64,000 nt of DNA. It comes from Maritalea mobilis. GTDB lineage: Bacteria; Pseudomonadota; Alphaproteobacteria; Rhizobiales; Devosiaceae. Each line of letters begins with the position of its first letter. Position 1 is the stretch's first letter. The position numbers and the translations under genes are program-made. Under the pieces are notes generated by a model that did no database searches, was not told the DNA's origin, and saw only the letters and a program-made list of their open reading frames with translations. Shown in pieces: positions 8,471 to 19,310 of the stretch. The stretch is taken from assembly GCF_004363175.1 (NCBI RefSeq), contig NZ_SNYR01000001.1:434001-498000 (forward strand), in the 5' to 3' direction.

Positions 8471-10903
8471 CTAGTGTGCAACCACTGAAGAGCCCTCGCC
8501 TTTTTCGGCTTCTTTGCTGGCCGCATAGGCCTCAAAGTCCCACTCAATCGGCTCTGGCACTTCAACCAGAGCGTGTTTGAGAACCTCTTCCATTTGCTTC
8601 ACAGGAACAATTTCAAGCCCCTCTTTCACAATGTCAGGCACCTCTGTCAGGTCGCGCACATTTTCTTCGGGAATCAGTACTTTTTTGATTCCCCCGCGCA
8701 ACGCAGCCAAAAGCTTCTCTTTAAGCCCACCAATTGGCAGCACACGGCCTCGCAAGGTGATTTCACCCGTCATCGCCACATCGTGACGCACCGGAATGCC
8801 TGTCATTACGGAAACGATGGCTGTTGCCATGCCAATACCGGCTGAAGGGCCGTCTTTTGGCGTTGCCCCTTCTGGCACGTGCACGTGAATGTCACGCGAA
8901 TCAAATTTCGGCGGTTCAATGCCGAAATCAACAGCACGAGACCGCACATAGGTGGCCGCAGCTGAAATTGATTCTTTCATCACGTCCTTCAAGTTGCCAG
9001 TCACGGTCATTTTGCCTTTACCGTGGGTCATTACCCCCTCAATGGTTAGCATTTCGCCGCCAACTTGGGTCCAGGCAAGGCCTGTCACCACGCCAACTTG
9101 AGGATCAAGCTCAATTTCACCATAGCGATGCTTTGGTGGGCCCAAATATTCTTCGATCTTTTCCACATCGAGCATGATGGACTTCTTTTTCTCATCCATC
9201 ATCAATTCGGTCACCGCTTTACGCATCAGATTCGCAACTTCGCGCTTCAAATTACGCACACCAGCTTCTCGTGTGTACCGACGAATCAAAAATTCGAGGC
9301 CTTTATCTGGCAATGCGATCTCTGACGTTTCCAAACCGTGCTCTTTAATGGCTTCAGGAATCAAATGCTGACGGGCAATTTCCATCTTTTCGATTTCTGT
9401 GTAGCCAGACAGACGGATAATCTCCATCCGGTCGAGCAATGGGCCCGGAATGTTCAGCGTGTTGGCTGTGGTGATGAACATCACATCAGACAAATCAAAA
9501 TCCACTTCCAGATAATGATCTGAGAAGCTGTTATTTTGTTCTGGGTCCAACACTTCCAGCAAAGCGGAACTTGGGTCACCGCGGAAATCCATCCCCATCT
9601 TGTCGATCTCATCGAGCAAGAACATTGGGTTAGATTTGCCAACCTTCTTCATAGACTGAATCACTTTGCCCGGCATCGAACCAATATAGGTCCGACGGTG
9701 GCCACGAATCTCAGCTTCGTCGCGCACACCACCCAAAGACATGCGGGCAAATTCCCGCCCGGTGGCCTTCGCAATGGATTTACCAAGTGAGGTTTTACCC
9801 ACACCTGGAGGGCCAACAAGACAAAGAATCGGACCTTTCAGCTTGCCCGTGCGGCTTTGCACAGCAAGATATTCAATGATCCGCTCTTTAACTTTCTCAA
9901 GACCATAGTGATCGTGATCCAACACCTCTTGTGAGAAGTTCAGATCGCGCTTGATCTTTGATTTTTTGCCCCAAGGCAAACCAAGCAACCAATCAAGATA
10001 GTTGCGCACAACCGTCGCTTCGGCAGACATCGGGCTCATGGCTTTAAGCTTTTTCAGCTCTGCCTTGGCCTTGTCCTTCGCCTCTTTCGACAATTTGGTC
10101 TTTTTGATCCGCTCTTCAAGCTCTGTCAGCTCGTCCGCGCCATCTTCAGAATCACCCAGCTCTTTCTGAATGGCCTTCATTTGCTCATTCAAATAATATT
10201 CACGCTGAGTTTTCTCCATCTGCCGCTTCACGCGGGTGCGGATACGTTTTTCAACTTGCAGAACACCAATTTCGCCTTCCATCAGTTCCAAAACGCGCTC
10301 TAAGCGCCCCGGCACTGATGTAATCGACAAAATATCCTGCTTGTCTTGGATCTTCACAGCCAAATGTGAGGCGATTGTATCGGCAAGTTTCGAATGTTCC
10401 TCAATCTGCGATACCGCGCCCACCACTTCTGGCGACACTTTTTTGTTCAGCTTGACGTAATTTTCAAACTCATTCACCGCAGAGCGTGCCAAGGCTTCCG
10501 CCTCAACTTCGTCATGCTCTTCGGTTTCCATCGCTGTCGCTTTGGCTTCGTAATATTCGTCAGTACGTACAAATTCTTCGATGCTGGCGCGTGACAAGCC
10601 TTCAATCAAAACCTTCACAGTGCCATCCGGCAATTTCAGCAATTGCAGCACAGAGGCAATGGTGCCCACGTCAAACACGTCTTCTGGTGAAGGGTCGTCT
10701 TCTTGCGCATTCTTTTGGGTCACAACAAGAATGTTCTTGTCGTCACGCATCACTTCTTCAAGTGCTTTTACAGATTTTTCGCGTCCCACAAATAGCGGCA
10801 CAATCATGCCTGGGAAGGCCACGATGTCGCGCAAAGGCAAAACGGGATAAACCCGGCTTTCGCCTGGAGCCAAATCAAGTTCAGTTGTCTTGGATTCGGA
10901 CAT
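8471..10903 (-). CDS. lon: ATP-dependent endopeptidase Lon
   Basis: 810 residues from the ATG at 10903 ([14 protein letters not shown]), which has an AAAGGA Shine-Dalgarno; the open frame extends upstream without family similarity. Lon degrades misfolded and regulatory proteins in the cytoplasm. It has the N-terminal LAN domain ([20 protein letters not shown]), the AAA+ Walker [16 protein letters not shown], Walker [11 protein letters not shown], and the C-terminal serine protease domain with the catalytic Ser in [12 protein letters not shown] and the catalytic Lys in [10 protein letters not shown]. It is complete. It lies downstream of clpX in the proteostasis cluster. Confidence 0.97.
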   Translation of the reverse strand: MSESKTTELDLAPGESRVYPVLPLRDIVAFPGMIVPLFVGREKSVKALEEVMRDDKNILVVTQKNAQEDDPSPEDVFDVGTIASVLQLLKLPDGTVKVLIEGLSRASIEEFVRTDEYYEAKATAMETEEHDEVEAEALARSAVNEFENYVKLNKKVSPEVVGAVSQIEEHSKLADTIASHLAVKIQDKQDILSITSVPGRLERVLELMEGEIGVLQVEKRIRTRVKRQMEKTQREYYLNEQMKAIQKELGDSEDGADELTELEERIKKTKLSKEAKDKAKAELKKLKAMSPMSAEATVVRNYLDWLLGLPWGKKSKIKRDLNFSQEVLDHDHYGLEKVKERIIEYLAVQSRTGKLKGPILCLVGPPGVGKTSLGKSIAKATGREFARMSLGGVRDEAEIRGHRRTYIGSMPGKVIQSMKKVGKSNPMFLLDEIDKMGMDFRGDPSSALLEVLDPEQNNSFSDHYLEVDFDLSDVMFITTANTLNIPGPLLDRMEIIRLSGYTEIEKMEIARQHLIPEAIKEHGLETSEIALPDKGLEFLIRRYTREAGVRNLKREVANLMRKAVTELMMDEKKKSIMLDVEKIEEYLGPPKHRYGEIELDPQVGVVTGLAWTQVGGEMLTIEGVMTHGKGKMTVTGNLKDVMKESISAAATYVRSRAVDFGIEPPKFDSRDIHVHVPEGATPKDGPSAGIGMATAIVSVMTGIPVRHDVAMTGEITLRGRVLPIGGLKEKLLAALRGGIKKVLIPEENVRDLTEVPDIVKEGLEIVPVKQMEEVLKHALVEVPEPIEWDFEAYAASKEAEKGEGSSVVAH

Positions 10904-11051
10904 AAAAATTCCTTTCATCAACCAGAATTGATTTCCCAAATAAAGCGGCGAAACCAACCCTGTTCTGGACCGACAATGGGTCACGCAAATGGCCACGCCC
11001 ATGCACGGACGCACCAAGACTCATTGAAACTATTAGATAGGAAGTTTTGGC

Positions 11052-11076
11052 GGCCCTACAAGTGCTTTGCAGGGCC
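11052..11076. other. inverted repeat between clpX and lon
   Basis: GGCCCT (11052-11057) and AGGGCC (11071-11076) flank a smaller internal CAA/TTG pairing. No T run follows on either strand, so this is a hairpin in the clpX-lon spacer rather than a standard terminator. It could attenuate read-through or stabilise clpX mRNA. Confidence 0.4.
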
Positions 11077-11089
11077 AAATCACAAAACT

Positions 11090-12367
11090 TTACGCGCCGG
11101 CTTCCAGCTCTTCTTCTTTGCGGTCAGCATAGATATAGAGGGGACGTGCGTCCTTATCCTCAACCACATCTTCGCTGATCACAACTTCTTCCACGCCTTC
11201 TAGCGATGGAAGGTCATACATAGTGTCGAGCAAAATGCCTTCCATGATGGAACGCAAACCACGAGCACCTGTTTTCCGCTCAATCGCTTGGCGAGCAATC
11301 GCTGCAAGCGCATCGTCATGGAAGGTCAGTTCAACATCTTCCATCTGGAACAAGCGCTGATATTGGCGAACGAGCGCGTTCTTCGGCTCTGTCAAAATCT
11401 GAACAAGGGCACCCTCGTCCAAATCTTCCAATGTTGCGATCACAGGCAAACGGCCAATAAATTCTGGGATCAAACCGAACTTCACCAAATCTTCTGGCTC
11501 AACTTCAGCAAACACTTCACCCAAACGACGATCTTTCGGATCGCTCACTTCGGCATCAAAACCAATTGAGCTGTGCTCACCACGCTCAGCAATAACTTTT
11601 TCAAGCCCCGCAAAAGCACCACCCACAATGAACAGGATGTTCGTTGTGTCCACTTGCAGGAACTCCTGCTGCGGGTGCTTACGTCCACCTTGCGGCGGCA
11701 CACTTGCCACGGTGCCTTCCATGATTTTCAACAAAGCCTGTTGAACACCCTCGCCTGAAACGTCACGAGTGATGGATGGGTTGTCAGACTTCCGAGAAAT
11801 CTTGTCCACCTCATCGATATAAACGATACCGCGCTGCGCTTTCTCAACATTGTAGTCAGAAGCCTGCAACAGCTTGAGGATGATGTTTTCTACGTCTTCA
11901 CCCACATAACCGGCTTCAGTCAAAGTGGTGGCGTCAGCCATGGTGAACGGTACATCAATGATGCGCGCCAATGTTTGCGCCAAATAGGTTTTACCGCAAC
12001 CAGTTGGACCAATCAGCAAAATGTTGGACTTGGCCAACTCAATGTCCTGATTTTTCGTCGCATGGTTCAAGCGCTTATAATGGTTGTGCACCGCCACTGA
12101 CAAAACGCGTTTTGCCCGGGCTTGCCCAATCACATAATCGTCAAGCACTTCGCAGATTTCTGCCGGTGCCATCACGCCATCTGAGGACTTCACCGTAGAA
12201 GATTTATTCTCTTCACGGATGATATCCATGCAAAGCTCAACACACTCATCGCAGATGAAAACGGTAGGTCCGGCAATTAGCTTGCGCACTTCATGCTGGG
12301 ATTTACCGCAGAATGAGCAGTAAAGCGTATTTTTTGAGCTGTCGCCGTTACCGTTATCTTTTGTCAT
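11090..12367 (-). CDS. clpX: ATP-dependent Clp protease ATP-binding subunit ClpX
   Basis: 425 residues, the usual length. ClpX unfolds substrates and feeds them to ClpP. The N-terminal zinc domain shows four cysteines (YCSFCGKS and [10 protein letters not shown]). The AAA+ core has Walker [16 protein letters not shown], Walker [10 protein letters not shown], and the ClpP-binding IGF-type loop region FIGRLPV near residue 290. A CAGGAG Shine-Dalgarno precedes the ATG. It sits 173 bases downstream of clpP. Confidence 0.97.
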   Translation of the reverse strand: MTKDNGNGDSSKNTLYCSFCGKSQHEVRKLIAGPTVFICDECVELCMDIIREENKSSTVKSSDGVMAPAEICEVLDDYVIGQARAKRVLSVAVHNHYKRLNHATKNQDIELAKSNILLIGPTGCGKTYLAQTLARIIDVPFTMADATTLTEAGYVGEDVENIILKLLQASDYNVEKAQRGIVYIDEVDKISRKSDNPSITRDVSGEGVQQALLKIMEGTVASVPPQGGRKHPQQEFLQVDTTNILFIVGGAFAGLEKVIAERGEHSSIGFDAEVSDPKDRRLGEVFAEVEPEDLVKFGLIPEFIGRLPVIATLEDLDEGALVQILTEPKNALVRQYQRLFQMEDVELTFHDDALAAIARQAIERKTGARGLRSIMEGILLDTMYDLPSLEGVEEVVISEDVVEDKDARPLYIYADRKEEELEAGA

Positions 12368-12540
12368 TAAAGCACTCCTGAATGTGCATTTTTAGCAGCA
12401 TATTTTTAAAACGCTATCACTTGCAAATAAACAAACCGTAAGCGTTTTTGATACCTTAGCTTTTCTCATCTTAACGCGCAAATTGCGGAAATAGGCACCA
12501 AATGTGTCATTTTTCCGCCATTTGCAGCAAAGCGCGCGCC

Positions 12541-13173
12541 CTATTCGCCGGGCACCGCGCGCTTTTCGTAAACTTTATCAACAAGGCCGAAATCTTTCGC
12601 GTCTTGGGCAGACATGAAATTGTCACGCTCCAAAGCCCGCTCAATTGTTTCGTAATCTTGGCCTGTGTGCTTCACATAGATCTCATTCAAGCGCCGCTTG
12701 AGGTTCTCTGTGTGCTTGGCATGGATCAAAATGTCCGTCGCTGTGCCCTGATAACCGCCAGAAGGCTGGTGCACCATCACAGAAGCATTCGGCAACACGC
12801 CGCGCATGCCCTCGTCGCCAGCTGCCAACAACAATGACCCCATTGAAGCCGCCTGACCTACACACAAGGTAGAGATTTTCGGGCGGATAAACTGCATGGT
12901 GTCATAAATTGACAATCCAGCTGTCACAACACCGCCAGGCGAGTTGATATACATTGCAATCTCTTTCTTGGGGTTTTCACTCTCCAAGAACAAAAGCTGC
13001 GCCACAATCAAAGACGCCATATTGTCTTCAACCGGTCCGGTCACAAAGATAATGCGCTCACGCAACAAGCGTGAGAAAATATCAAAAGAACGCTCCCCAC
13101 GGTTGCTTTGCTCTACAACCATTGGCACCAGCGTGTTGGTCAACATATCCATCGGATCTTTCATACGTTCCAC
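12541..13173 (-). CDS. clpP: ATP-dependent Clp protease proteolytic subunit ClpP
   Basis: 210 residues. ClpP forms the barrel-shaped serine protease that works with ClpX. The catalytic Ser is in [14 protein letters not shown] and the catalytic His in [12 protein letters not shown], with the family's N-terminal segment [20 protein letters not shown]. It is complete. The same strand and order as clpX and lon suggest a stress-responsive gene group, but no heat-shock sigma promoter could be confidently read. Confidence 0.97.
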   Translation of the reverse strand: MERMKDPMDMLTNTLVPMVVEQSNRGERSFDIFSRLLRERIIFVTGPVEDNMASLIVAQLLFLESENPKKEIAMYINSPGGVVTAGLSIYDTMQFIRPKISTLCVGQAASMGSLLLAAGDEGMRGVLPNASVMVHQPSGGYQGTATDILIHAKHTENLKRRLNEIYVKHTGQDYETIERALERDNFMSAQDAKDFGLVDKVYEKRAVPGE

Positions 13174-13280
13174 CTTCTTTGCAATCGAATCGGTTATTTC
13201 GATCAGATATGATCCTGTCTTAACTTAGCGTAAAGCCGGGAGATAGGCCCAAAAACCAAGTCATTCAAGTCACGGTTAAT

Positions 13281-14753
13281 TTATTCGCTCACCGCCATCA
13301 GCGCATTTGGCAGCTGCGCCACAATGTCTGAAGCAATTAAACCTTCTTTTCCAAATTGTTGCGCACACATCCCATGTATATAGGTGCCCGCACATGCCGC
13401 TTCAAATCCGCCCATGCCGCGTGCCAGCATGCCGCCAATTATCCCCGATAAAACATCGCCTGAACCCGCCGTTGCCAGAATGGCCGGCGCATTTGCATTG
13501 ATCACTGCACGTCCATCGGGCGAACCGATTACCGTGTCAGCCCCTTTTAAAAGAACTTGCGCACCGCTCAACTCAGCAGCCATGCGCACTTTTTGCACCT
13601 TGTTCGCGCCCGCAGCAACTGTACCAAACAGACGCTCAAACTCACCACCATGCGGTGTCAGCACAACATTGTTGCCACCATATTTATGAATATGGTCGAA
13701 CAATGACTTTGGATCACTTGAAAATGCGGTCAGGGCGTCAGCATCTAACACACATGCGCGCTTGGCCGCAATGGTCGTCAAAACCTGATCGCGCAATTGT
13801 GCACTGGCGCCAGCCCCCGGCCCCAAGATCACGCAATTATACCGCTCATCAGCCAACAACTCGTCAATGGGCGCGGGCTTTAGCATAATTTCGGTCACAT
13901 GCGCCGCTTGCGCTGTAAGGCCTGCCTGCTCCCCAAATAAGGACACAAGGCCCGCACCCGCTCTCAACGCCGCCATTGCACTCAACCGAGCAGCGCCGCC
14001 CCTCAGTTCATCACCTGAGAGCACCAAACAGTGGCCACGACTATATTTATGGCCTCCTGCTTCATATGGCGGCACAGTCCAAAGGTCGGGACCATTGCGC
14101 CAAATTGAGGGTTTGATTTTGGCCAACACATTTTCGGCAATCCCGATTTGCCCCAAATGCACATCGCCACAATTGCTCATACCGGGCAGCAAAAAATGTC
14201 CGGGTTTCAACCGAAAGAAGCTCACACTCGCCAGCGCCCGCACCGCAGTGCCGCGCACTTCACCCGTTTCACCGTCAATGCCACTCGGTACATCCACCGC
14301 TACAATAGGCTTGTTAGTGCGGTTCAGTCGTTTAATTAGTTCGGCGTACGTACCAATAATATCTCGATCTAATCCCGCGCCGAATAACGCATCAACAAGC
14401 AAATCACTTTCGCCCAACACATCATTCACGGGGCTGTCGTCTTTGCCCCACAAATCCAAATGCTTTTGCGCCGCTTCGCCCAGCTTATCGCGCGCGCCTA
14501 AAAATGTTAGTTTGACAGACCAACCTGCATCACGCAGCAAGCGACCAACCACAAACCCGTCACCGCCATTATTGCCCGGCCCGCAAACAATGCCCACGCT
14601 ACATTTTTGAAAATGTGTGGTGATGTAATCCGCAACAACTTGCCCGGCATTTTGCATCAGCTCAAATTCGGGCACACCCTGCTGAATGGTCAAGCGATCC
14701 GCTTCACTCATCTGTTTTGGCGTCAGCAATATTGAATGTGATTCTCGTGTCAT
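13281..14753 (-). CDS. nnr: bifunctional NAD(P)HX epimerase / ADP-dependent dehydratase
   Basis: About 490 residues. It repairs hydrated NADH and NADPH: the N-terminal YjeF domain epimerises (VCGPGNNGGDGFVVGRLL) and the C-terminal ribokinase-like domain dehydrates S-NAD(P)HX with ADP or ATP (ATAGSGDVLSGIIGGMLARG). The ATG at 14753 is preferred because a GAGG lies just upstream and family alignment begins here, but an ATG at 14774 is possible. It separates clpP from trigger factor, which are adjacent in many other proteobacteria. Confidence 0.92.
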   Translation of the reverse strand: MTRESHSILLTPKQMSEADRLTIQQGVPEFELMQNAGQVVADYITTHFQKCSVGIVCGPGNNGGDGFVVGRLLRDAGWSVKLTFLGARDKLGEAAQKHLDLWGKDDSPVNDVLGESDLLVDALFGAGLDRDIIGTYAELIKRLNRTNKPIVAVDVPSGIDGETGEVRGTAVRALASVSFFRLKPGHFLLPGMSNCGDVHLGQIGIAENVLAKIKPSIWRNGPDLWTVPPYEAGGHKYSRGHCLVLSGDELRGGAARLSAMAALRAGAGLVSLFGEQAGLTAQAAHVTEIMLKPAPIDELLADERYNCVILGPGAGASAQLRDQVLTTIAAKRACVLDADALTAFSSDPKSLFDHIHKYGGNNVVLTPHGGEFERLFGTVAAGANKVQKVRMAAELSGAQVLLKGADTVIGSPDGRAVINANAPAILATAGSGDVLSGIIGGMLARGMGGFEAACAGTYIHGMCAQQFGKEGLIASDIVAQLPNALMAVSE

Positions 14754-14844
14754 GACCTCAGTCTGACACAGCACATGGATAAATTTCTATCCCAAACAAC
14801 AAGTAAGGGTTTCGCGGTATTCGCCCCACAAAACCCAAAGTCAA

Positions 14845-15387
14845 TTAGGCCGCAGCGTGCACGCCACCAGATTTCCGAGACCAGGCCAGCGCAATCGCAG
14901 TTACGCCATTGCTCAACAGCTCAACGGCCAACATCACGCCCAGCGCAACGACGGCTGAACCTGGGAAATTGCTGAGAATCATCAGCCCCAGCAAAATTGA
15001 AATAATGCCAGAGACGATGACAGCCCATTTCAACGCACTGTCATGCACACGAAAACCCACAATGAGTTTAAAGATTCCCGAAACGAGAAACATCAAACCC
15101 AAAACAACGGTCAATGTGATGATGCCAGCCAGCGGATTCATCACCAAACTGATTCCGGCTAGCAGAGCGACAACACCCAATAGGATTGTCCAAAGGCGCC
15201 CGCCCCATTCTTCTTCGCGAAATGCATTGATAATCTGCGCAACGCCAATCACCAAAAACGACCATCCGGCCAAAAGCTCTGCAGCCAACGTCGCGCCAAA
15301 TGGATTAAGCAACGCCAAAATACCTGCCAATACAGATAGGCAGCCCAAAACAAACAAAATCATCCAATTTTTTGATAGATCTGACAT
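14845..15387 (-). CDS. HdeD-like DUF308 membrane protein
   Basis: 180 residues from the ATG at 15387 (MSDLSKNWMILFVLGC), preceded by a very strong GGGGAGG Shine-Dalgarno. It has six hydrophobic stretches typical of DUF308/HdeD proteins, including GWSFLVIGVAQIINAF and LGLMFLVSGIFKLIVG, and a hydrophilic tail WSRKSGGVHAAA. E. coli HdeD is linked to acid resistance at high cell density; no such role can be inferred here from sequence alone. Confidence 0.85.
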   Translation of the reverse strand: MSDLSKNWMILFVLGCLSVLAGILALLNPFGATLAAELLAGWSFLVIGVAQIINAFREEEWGGRLWTILLGVVALLAGISLVMNPLAGIITLTVVLGLMFLVSGIFKLIVGFRVHDSALKWAVIVSGIISILLGLMILSNFPGSAVVALGVMLAVELLSNGVTAIALAWSRKSGGVHAAA

Positions 15388-15473
15388 GATTACCTCCCCT
15401 GAATTATGCCAAACACCTATCACAACATAAGATATGCTGAATTTTGCACACTTTTAATAAAATCATCGAGAAA

Positions 15474-15500
15474 CAAAAAAAGGCCGCCCGAAGGCGACCT
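15474..15500 (-). terminator. rho-independent terminator of trigger factor gene
   Basis: AGGCCGCC CGAA GGCGACCT at 15481-15500 forms a stem with one mismatch and a CGAA tetraloop. Seven T follow on the minus strand (15480-15474), 31 bases past the tig stop. Confidence 0.88.
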
Positions 15501-15531
15501 TAATTCAATCAACTAAATCTCGAAGGAGATT

Positions 15532-16908
15532 TTAGTCGTGGTTGTGTGGCTCGAGGTCTTCCTCTTCGCTCTCTTCAACCAACTTGATCAATTCGTCTTT
15601 GGTGACTTTCTTGTCAGTCACTTCAGCCAATTCAATCACGTAATCAACAACTTTATCTTCGAAGATCGGTGCGCGAAGACCAGCCAAAGCTTGCTGGTTG
15701 TTGCGGAAATAGTCATATACCTGCTGCTCTTGGCCAGGATATTTCTGAACTTCCGCGATCAAAGCACGTTGGTGCTCTTCTTCGGTCACTTCGATTTCGT
15801 TTTTGTTGCCGATTTCAGCAATCACAAGGCCCAAACGCACCCGACGGTCAGCAATGCCGCGATATTCTTCGCGTGCTTTCTCTTCGGTTGTGCCCTCATC
15901 TTCAAAGCTGCGACCATGATGCTCAATATCGTGCATCACGCGATCCCAAATGCCTTTGAACTCAAGGTCAACCAACTGCTCAGGCACATCAAATTTGTGC
16001 GCATCGTCCAAAGCGTCCAAAACTTCACGCTTTACACGACGACGGGTCAAACCGTCCAACTGGCCTTTAAGCTGATCTGTGATCATCTCACGAAGCTGCG
16101 CGATTGATTCAAGACCCAATGTTTTGGCGAACTCGTCATCAATCTCAACTTTAGCAGGTGTTTCCACCTCAAAAACTTCCACATCAAATGTAGCGTCTTT
16201 GCCAGCCAAGTTTTCAGCGCGATAGTCCTCAGGGAACTTCACTTCAACAACTTTTTTGTCGCCTTTTTTCAAGCCAACAAGTTGCTCTTCAAAGCCTGGG
16301 ATAAACTGGCCAGAACCAATCACCAATGGTGTTGAATCTGATTGACCACCGTCAAATGGCTCGCCGTCAACTTTGCCCAAGAAAGACATTGTTACACGGT
16401 CGCCATTTTCCACTTTGCCGTCTTTGGCTTCAAATGGACGATTTTGGTCGATAACTGCATTGAATTGCTCGTCGACTTCTTTTTCGTCAACTTCAACAAC
16501 TGGACGTTCAATTTTGATTTTCTTGAAGTCCATCAATTCAACATTTGGCAAAATTTCATATGCCACAGTGAAGTCCAAATCAGACTCACCTTCGAAAACT
16601 TTGTTCAAAACAGCTTCGTCTTCGCCAAAGTCAATTTCTGGCTGCGCAGCTGCTTTTTCGTCGCGTTCGTTCAAGGTAGACTGAACAGAGCTGTTCACGC
16701 TCTCTTGAATCACGTCACCCATTACAGAACGGCCATAAACTTTTTTCAAATGCGCAAAAGGAACTTTGCCAGGACGGAACCCTTTAATGTTCACTTGGCC
16801 TTTAAGTTCATTCAATTTGGCATCGAGCTTTTCGTTGAGCTCAGAAGCCGGAATGCTCATTTCAAGCTTACGCTTCAGCCCTTCATTGAGGGTTTCAGAA
16901 ACCTGCAT
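15532..16908 (-). CDS. tig: trigger factor (ribosome-associated chaperone and peptidyl-prolyl isomerase)
   Basis: 458 residues. It binds the ribosomal exit tunnel through the signature GFRPGKVPFAHLKK near residue 44. The FKBP-type isomerase domain follows (GDRVTMSFLGKVDGEPFDGG, FIPGFEEQLVGLKKGD), then the helical C-terminal chaperone arms. The tail is acidic and ends in EPHNHD. It lies upstream of clpP on the same strand, with two extra genes between. Confidence 0.96.
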   Translation of the reverse strand: MQVSETLNEGLKRKLEMSIPASELNEKLDAKLNELKGQVNIKGFRPGKVPFAHLKKVYGRSVMGDVIQESVNSSVQSTLNERDEKAAAQPEIDFGEDEAVLNKVFEGESDLDFTVAYEILPNVELMDFKKIKIERPVVEVDEKEVDEQFNAVIDQNRPFEAKDGKVENGDRVTMSFLGKVDGEPFDGGQSDSTPLVIGSGQFIPGFEEQLVGLKKGDKKVVEVKFPEDYRAENLAGKDATFDVEVFEVETPAKVEIDDEFAKTLGLESIAQLREMITDQLKGQLDGLTRRRVKREVLDALDDAHKFDVPEQLVDLEFKGIWDRVMHDIEHHGRSFEDEGTTEEKAREEYRGIADRRVRLGLVIAEIGNKNEIEVTEEEHQRALIAEVQKYPGQEQQVYDYFRNNQQALAGLRAPIFEDKVVDYVIELAEVTDKKVTKDELIKLVEESEEEDLEPHNHD

Positions 16909-16958
16909 GCGGAAAATCCCGTTCTTTAATTCGATCGATCAGTGCTCGCTGGGGATGA

Positions 16959-17042
<84 letters not shown>

Positions 17043-17231
17043 TAAAATTATTCCCTCAGCGATGAAGTCGGCGCTGGGTCTAACCCAATTGCAAACAACA
17101 GTCAAAGCACTTTCGTGATTTTTTTGCCCTAAATATGGAAAAACTGTCATTTTTTCCAATTTACCCCCAAATTCTGGGCCGAATGGCAGCGTAAATTTAT
17201 TCGATGAGCAAAAAACCCCTCACGCACGCGC

Positions 17232-17248
17232 TGCCTAAAAAAGCGGCA
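17232..17248. promoter_or_regulatory. candidate NtrC-binding dyad, distal
   Basis: TGCCTAAAAAAGCGGCA keeps the TGC-N11-GCA frame of 17-bp NtrC enhancer sites (classical form TGCACCAAAATGGTGCA), though the inner bases differ and symmetry is imperfect. It is centred 20 bp, about two helical turns, from the next site and about 140 bp upstream of the inferred start of glnB transcription. Confidence 0.45.
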
Positions 17249-17251
17249 ATT

Positions 17252-17268
17252 TGCCTAAAAATTAGGCA
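17252..17268. promoter_or_regulatory. candidate NtrC-binding dyad, proximal
   Basis: TGCCTAAAAATTAGGCA is a perfect dyad with seven-base arms and the TGC-N11-GCA spacing of NtrC sites. Its centre lies about 120 bp upstream of the predicted sigma-54 start site, a normal enhancer distance. Confidence 0.55.
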
Positions 17269-17276
17269 TTTCATAA

Positions 17277-17750
<474 letters not shown>

Positions 17751-17804
17751 ATAAACAAACCTGTCAAACAACAAACCCAGTCAAGGGAAATTAGGATAGA
17801 TCAA

Positions 17805-19214
17805 ATGACTTCTGCTAATGACATTTTGAAAAGAATTAAAGACGAAGACGTTCAGTTCGTTGATTTGCGCTTCACCGATCCACGGGGCAAGCTGCAACAC
17901 GTGACAATGGACGTGTCCGCTGTTGATGAAGACATGTTTGAAGATGGCGTAATGTTTGACGGCTCATCAATCGGTGGCTGGAAAGCCATCAACGAGTCAG
18001 ACATGGTTTTGATGCCAGACAATGAAACTGTGCACATTGACCCATTCTTTGGCCAATCAACACTCGCGATCAATTGCGACATTCTTGAGCCTGCCTCATA
18101 CGAAGCATACAACCGCGACCCACGCACAACAGCCAAAAAAGCCGAAGCATATGTAAAATCTTCCGGCATTGGTGACACTGTTGTTGTTGGTCCAGAGCCT
18201 GAATTCTTCATCTTTGACGATGTTCGCTTTAAAGCTGATCCATACAACACAAGCTTCCAGCTTGATAACATTGAGTTGCCAACCAACACTGACACTCAAT
18301 ATGAAGCTGGCAACATGGGTCACCATATCGGCCAGAAAAAAGGCTACTTCCCTGTTCCTCCTTTGGACAGCGCGCAAGACATGCGTTCAGAAATGCTGAC
18401 CGTTTTGAAAGAAATGGGCGTAACTGTTGAAAAGCACCACCACGAAGTGGCGTCTGCTCAGCACGAATTGGGGATCAAGTTTGACACATTGACCCGCATT
18501 GCTGACCAAGTGCAAATCTACAAATATGGCGTGCACCAAGTTGCTCAAGCTTACGGCAAAACTGCAACCTTTATGCCAAAGCCAGTTTATGGCGATAACG
18601 GCACAGGCATGCACTGCCACTTGTCAATCTGGAAAGATGGCAAACCAAACTTTGCTGGCGATGGCTATGCAGGCTTGTCAGAGCAGTGCTTGCACTTCAT
18701 TGGCGGCATCATCAAGCACGCTAAAGCAACAAATGCCTTCACAAACCCATCAACCAACTCTTACAAGCGTTTGGTTCCAGGTTTTGAAGCACCAGTATTG
18801 TTGGCTTACTCAGCGCGTAACCGTTCAGCCTCTTGCCGTATTCCGTTTGGTTCCTCACCAAAAGCCAAGCGTGTTGAAGTGCGTTACCCAGATCCAATGG
18901 CCAACCCATACTTGGCATTCTCAGCCTTGTTGATGGCTGGCCTTGACGGCATCAAAAACAAAATCAATCCAGGCGATCCAATGGATAAAGATTTGTATGA
19001 ATTGCCAGCTGAAGAGTTGAAAGAAATCCCAACTGTAGCGTCTTCATTGCGTGAAGCTTTGGAAGCGTTGGACGCAGACCGCGACTTCTTGAAAGCCGGT
19101 GGCGTGTTTGATGACGATCAGATCGATTCCTACATCGCATTGAAGATGGAAGAAGTGATCCGCTTCGAACATACACCTCACCCAGTTGAGTTTGATATGT
19201 ATTATTCCGCTTAG
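17805..19214 (+). CDS. glnA: glutamine synthetase, type I
   Basis: 469 residues, the usual GSI length. It makes glutamine from glutamate, ammonia and ATP as a cytoplasmic dodecamer. Recognisable parts are the N-terminal [13 protein letters not shown] segment, the catalytic MFDGSSI loop, the glutamate-binding and metal-ligand segments GPEPEFF and [11 protein letters not shown], and the adenylylation site Tyr398 in [10 protein letters not shown]. It shares the glnB promoter region and ends at a strong terminator, forming a two-gene nitrogen operon. Confidence 0.98.
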   Translation: MTSANDILKRIKDEDVQFVDLRFTDPRGKLQHVTMDVSAVDEDMFEDGVMFDGSSIGGWKAINESDMVLMPDNETVHIDPFFGQSTLAINCDILEPASYEAYNRDPRTTAKKAEAYVKSSGIGDTVVVGPEPEFFIFDDVRFKADPYNTSFQLDNIELPTNTDTQYEAGNMGHHIGQKKGYFPVPPLDSAQDMRSEMLTVLKEMGVTVEKHHHEVASAQHELGIKFDTLTRIADQVQIYKYGVHQVAQAYGKTATFMPKPVYGDNGTGMHCHLSIWKDGKPNFAGDGYAGLSEQCLHFIGGIIKHAKATNAFTNPSTNSYKRLVPGFEAPVLLAYSARNRSASCRIPFGSSPKAKRVEVRYPDPMANPYLAFSALLMAGLDGIKNKINPGDPMDKDLYELPAEELKEIPTVASSLREALEALDADRDFLKAGGVFDDDQIDSYIALKMEEVIRFEHTPHPVEFDMYYSA

Positions 19215-19255
19215 GAATTCACTCCTATCCCCTAGGTAGCAATACCTAAAACTTA

Positions 19256-19283
19256 GGGCGCCATTTCGGCGCCCTCTTTTTTT
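19256..19283 (+). terminator. rho-independent terminator of glnBA
   Basis: GGGCGCC ATTTC GGCGCCC at 19256-19274 is a perfect seven-base-pair stem, followed by TC and seven T on the plus strand. The convergent gene ending at 19311 lies just beyond. Confidence 0.93.
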
Positions 19284-19310
19284 GTGCTCAAATCAGAAGC
19301 AGCGTGAAGC

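Noticed and set aside
12405-12455. Inverted repeat AAAACGCT ... AGCGTTTT between clpP and clpX
   Set aside because: The arms are short, the loop is long (about 25 bases), and there is no proper T run directly after it, so it was not called a terminator.
12368-12540. Possible heat-shock sigma-32 promoter before clpX
   Set aside because: No CTTGAAA / CCCATNT pair with correct spacing could be read; the same holds for the clpX-lon gap.
13867-14610. Open frame of about 247 codons on the plus strand
   Set aside because: It is opposite the NAD(P)HX repair gene, is low complexity (Ser/Pro/Ala/Thr rich) and matches nothing recognisable.
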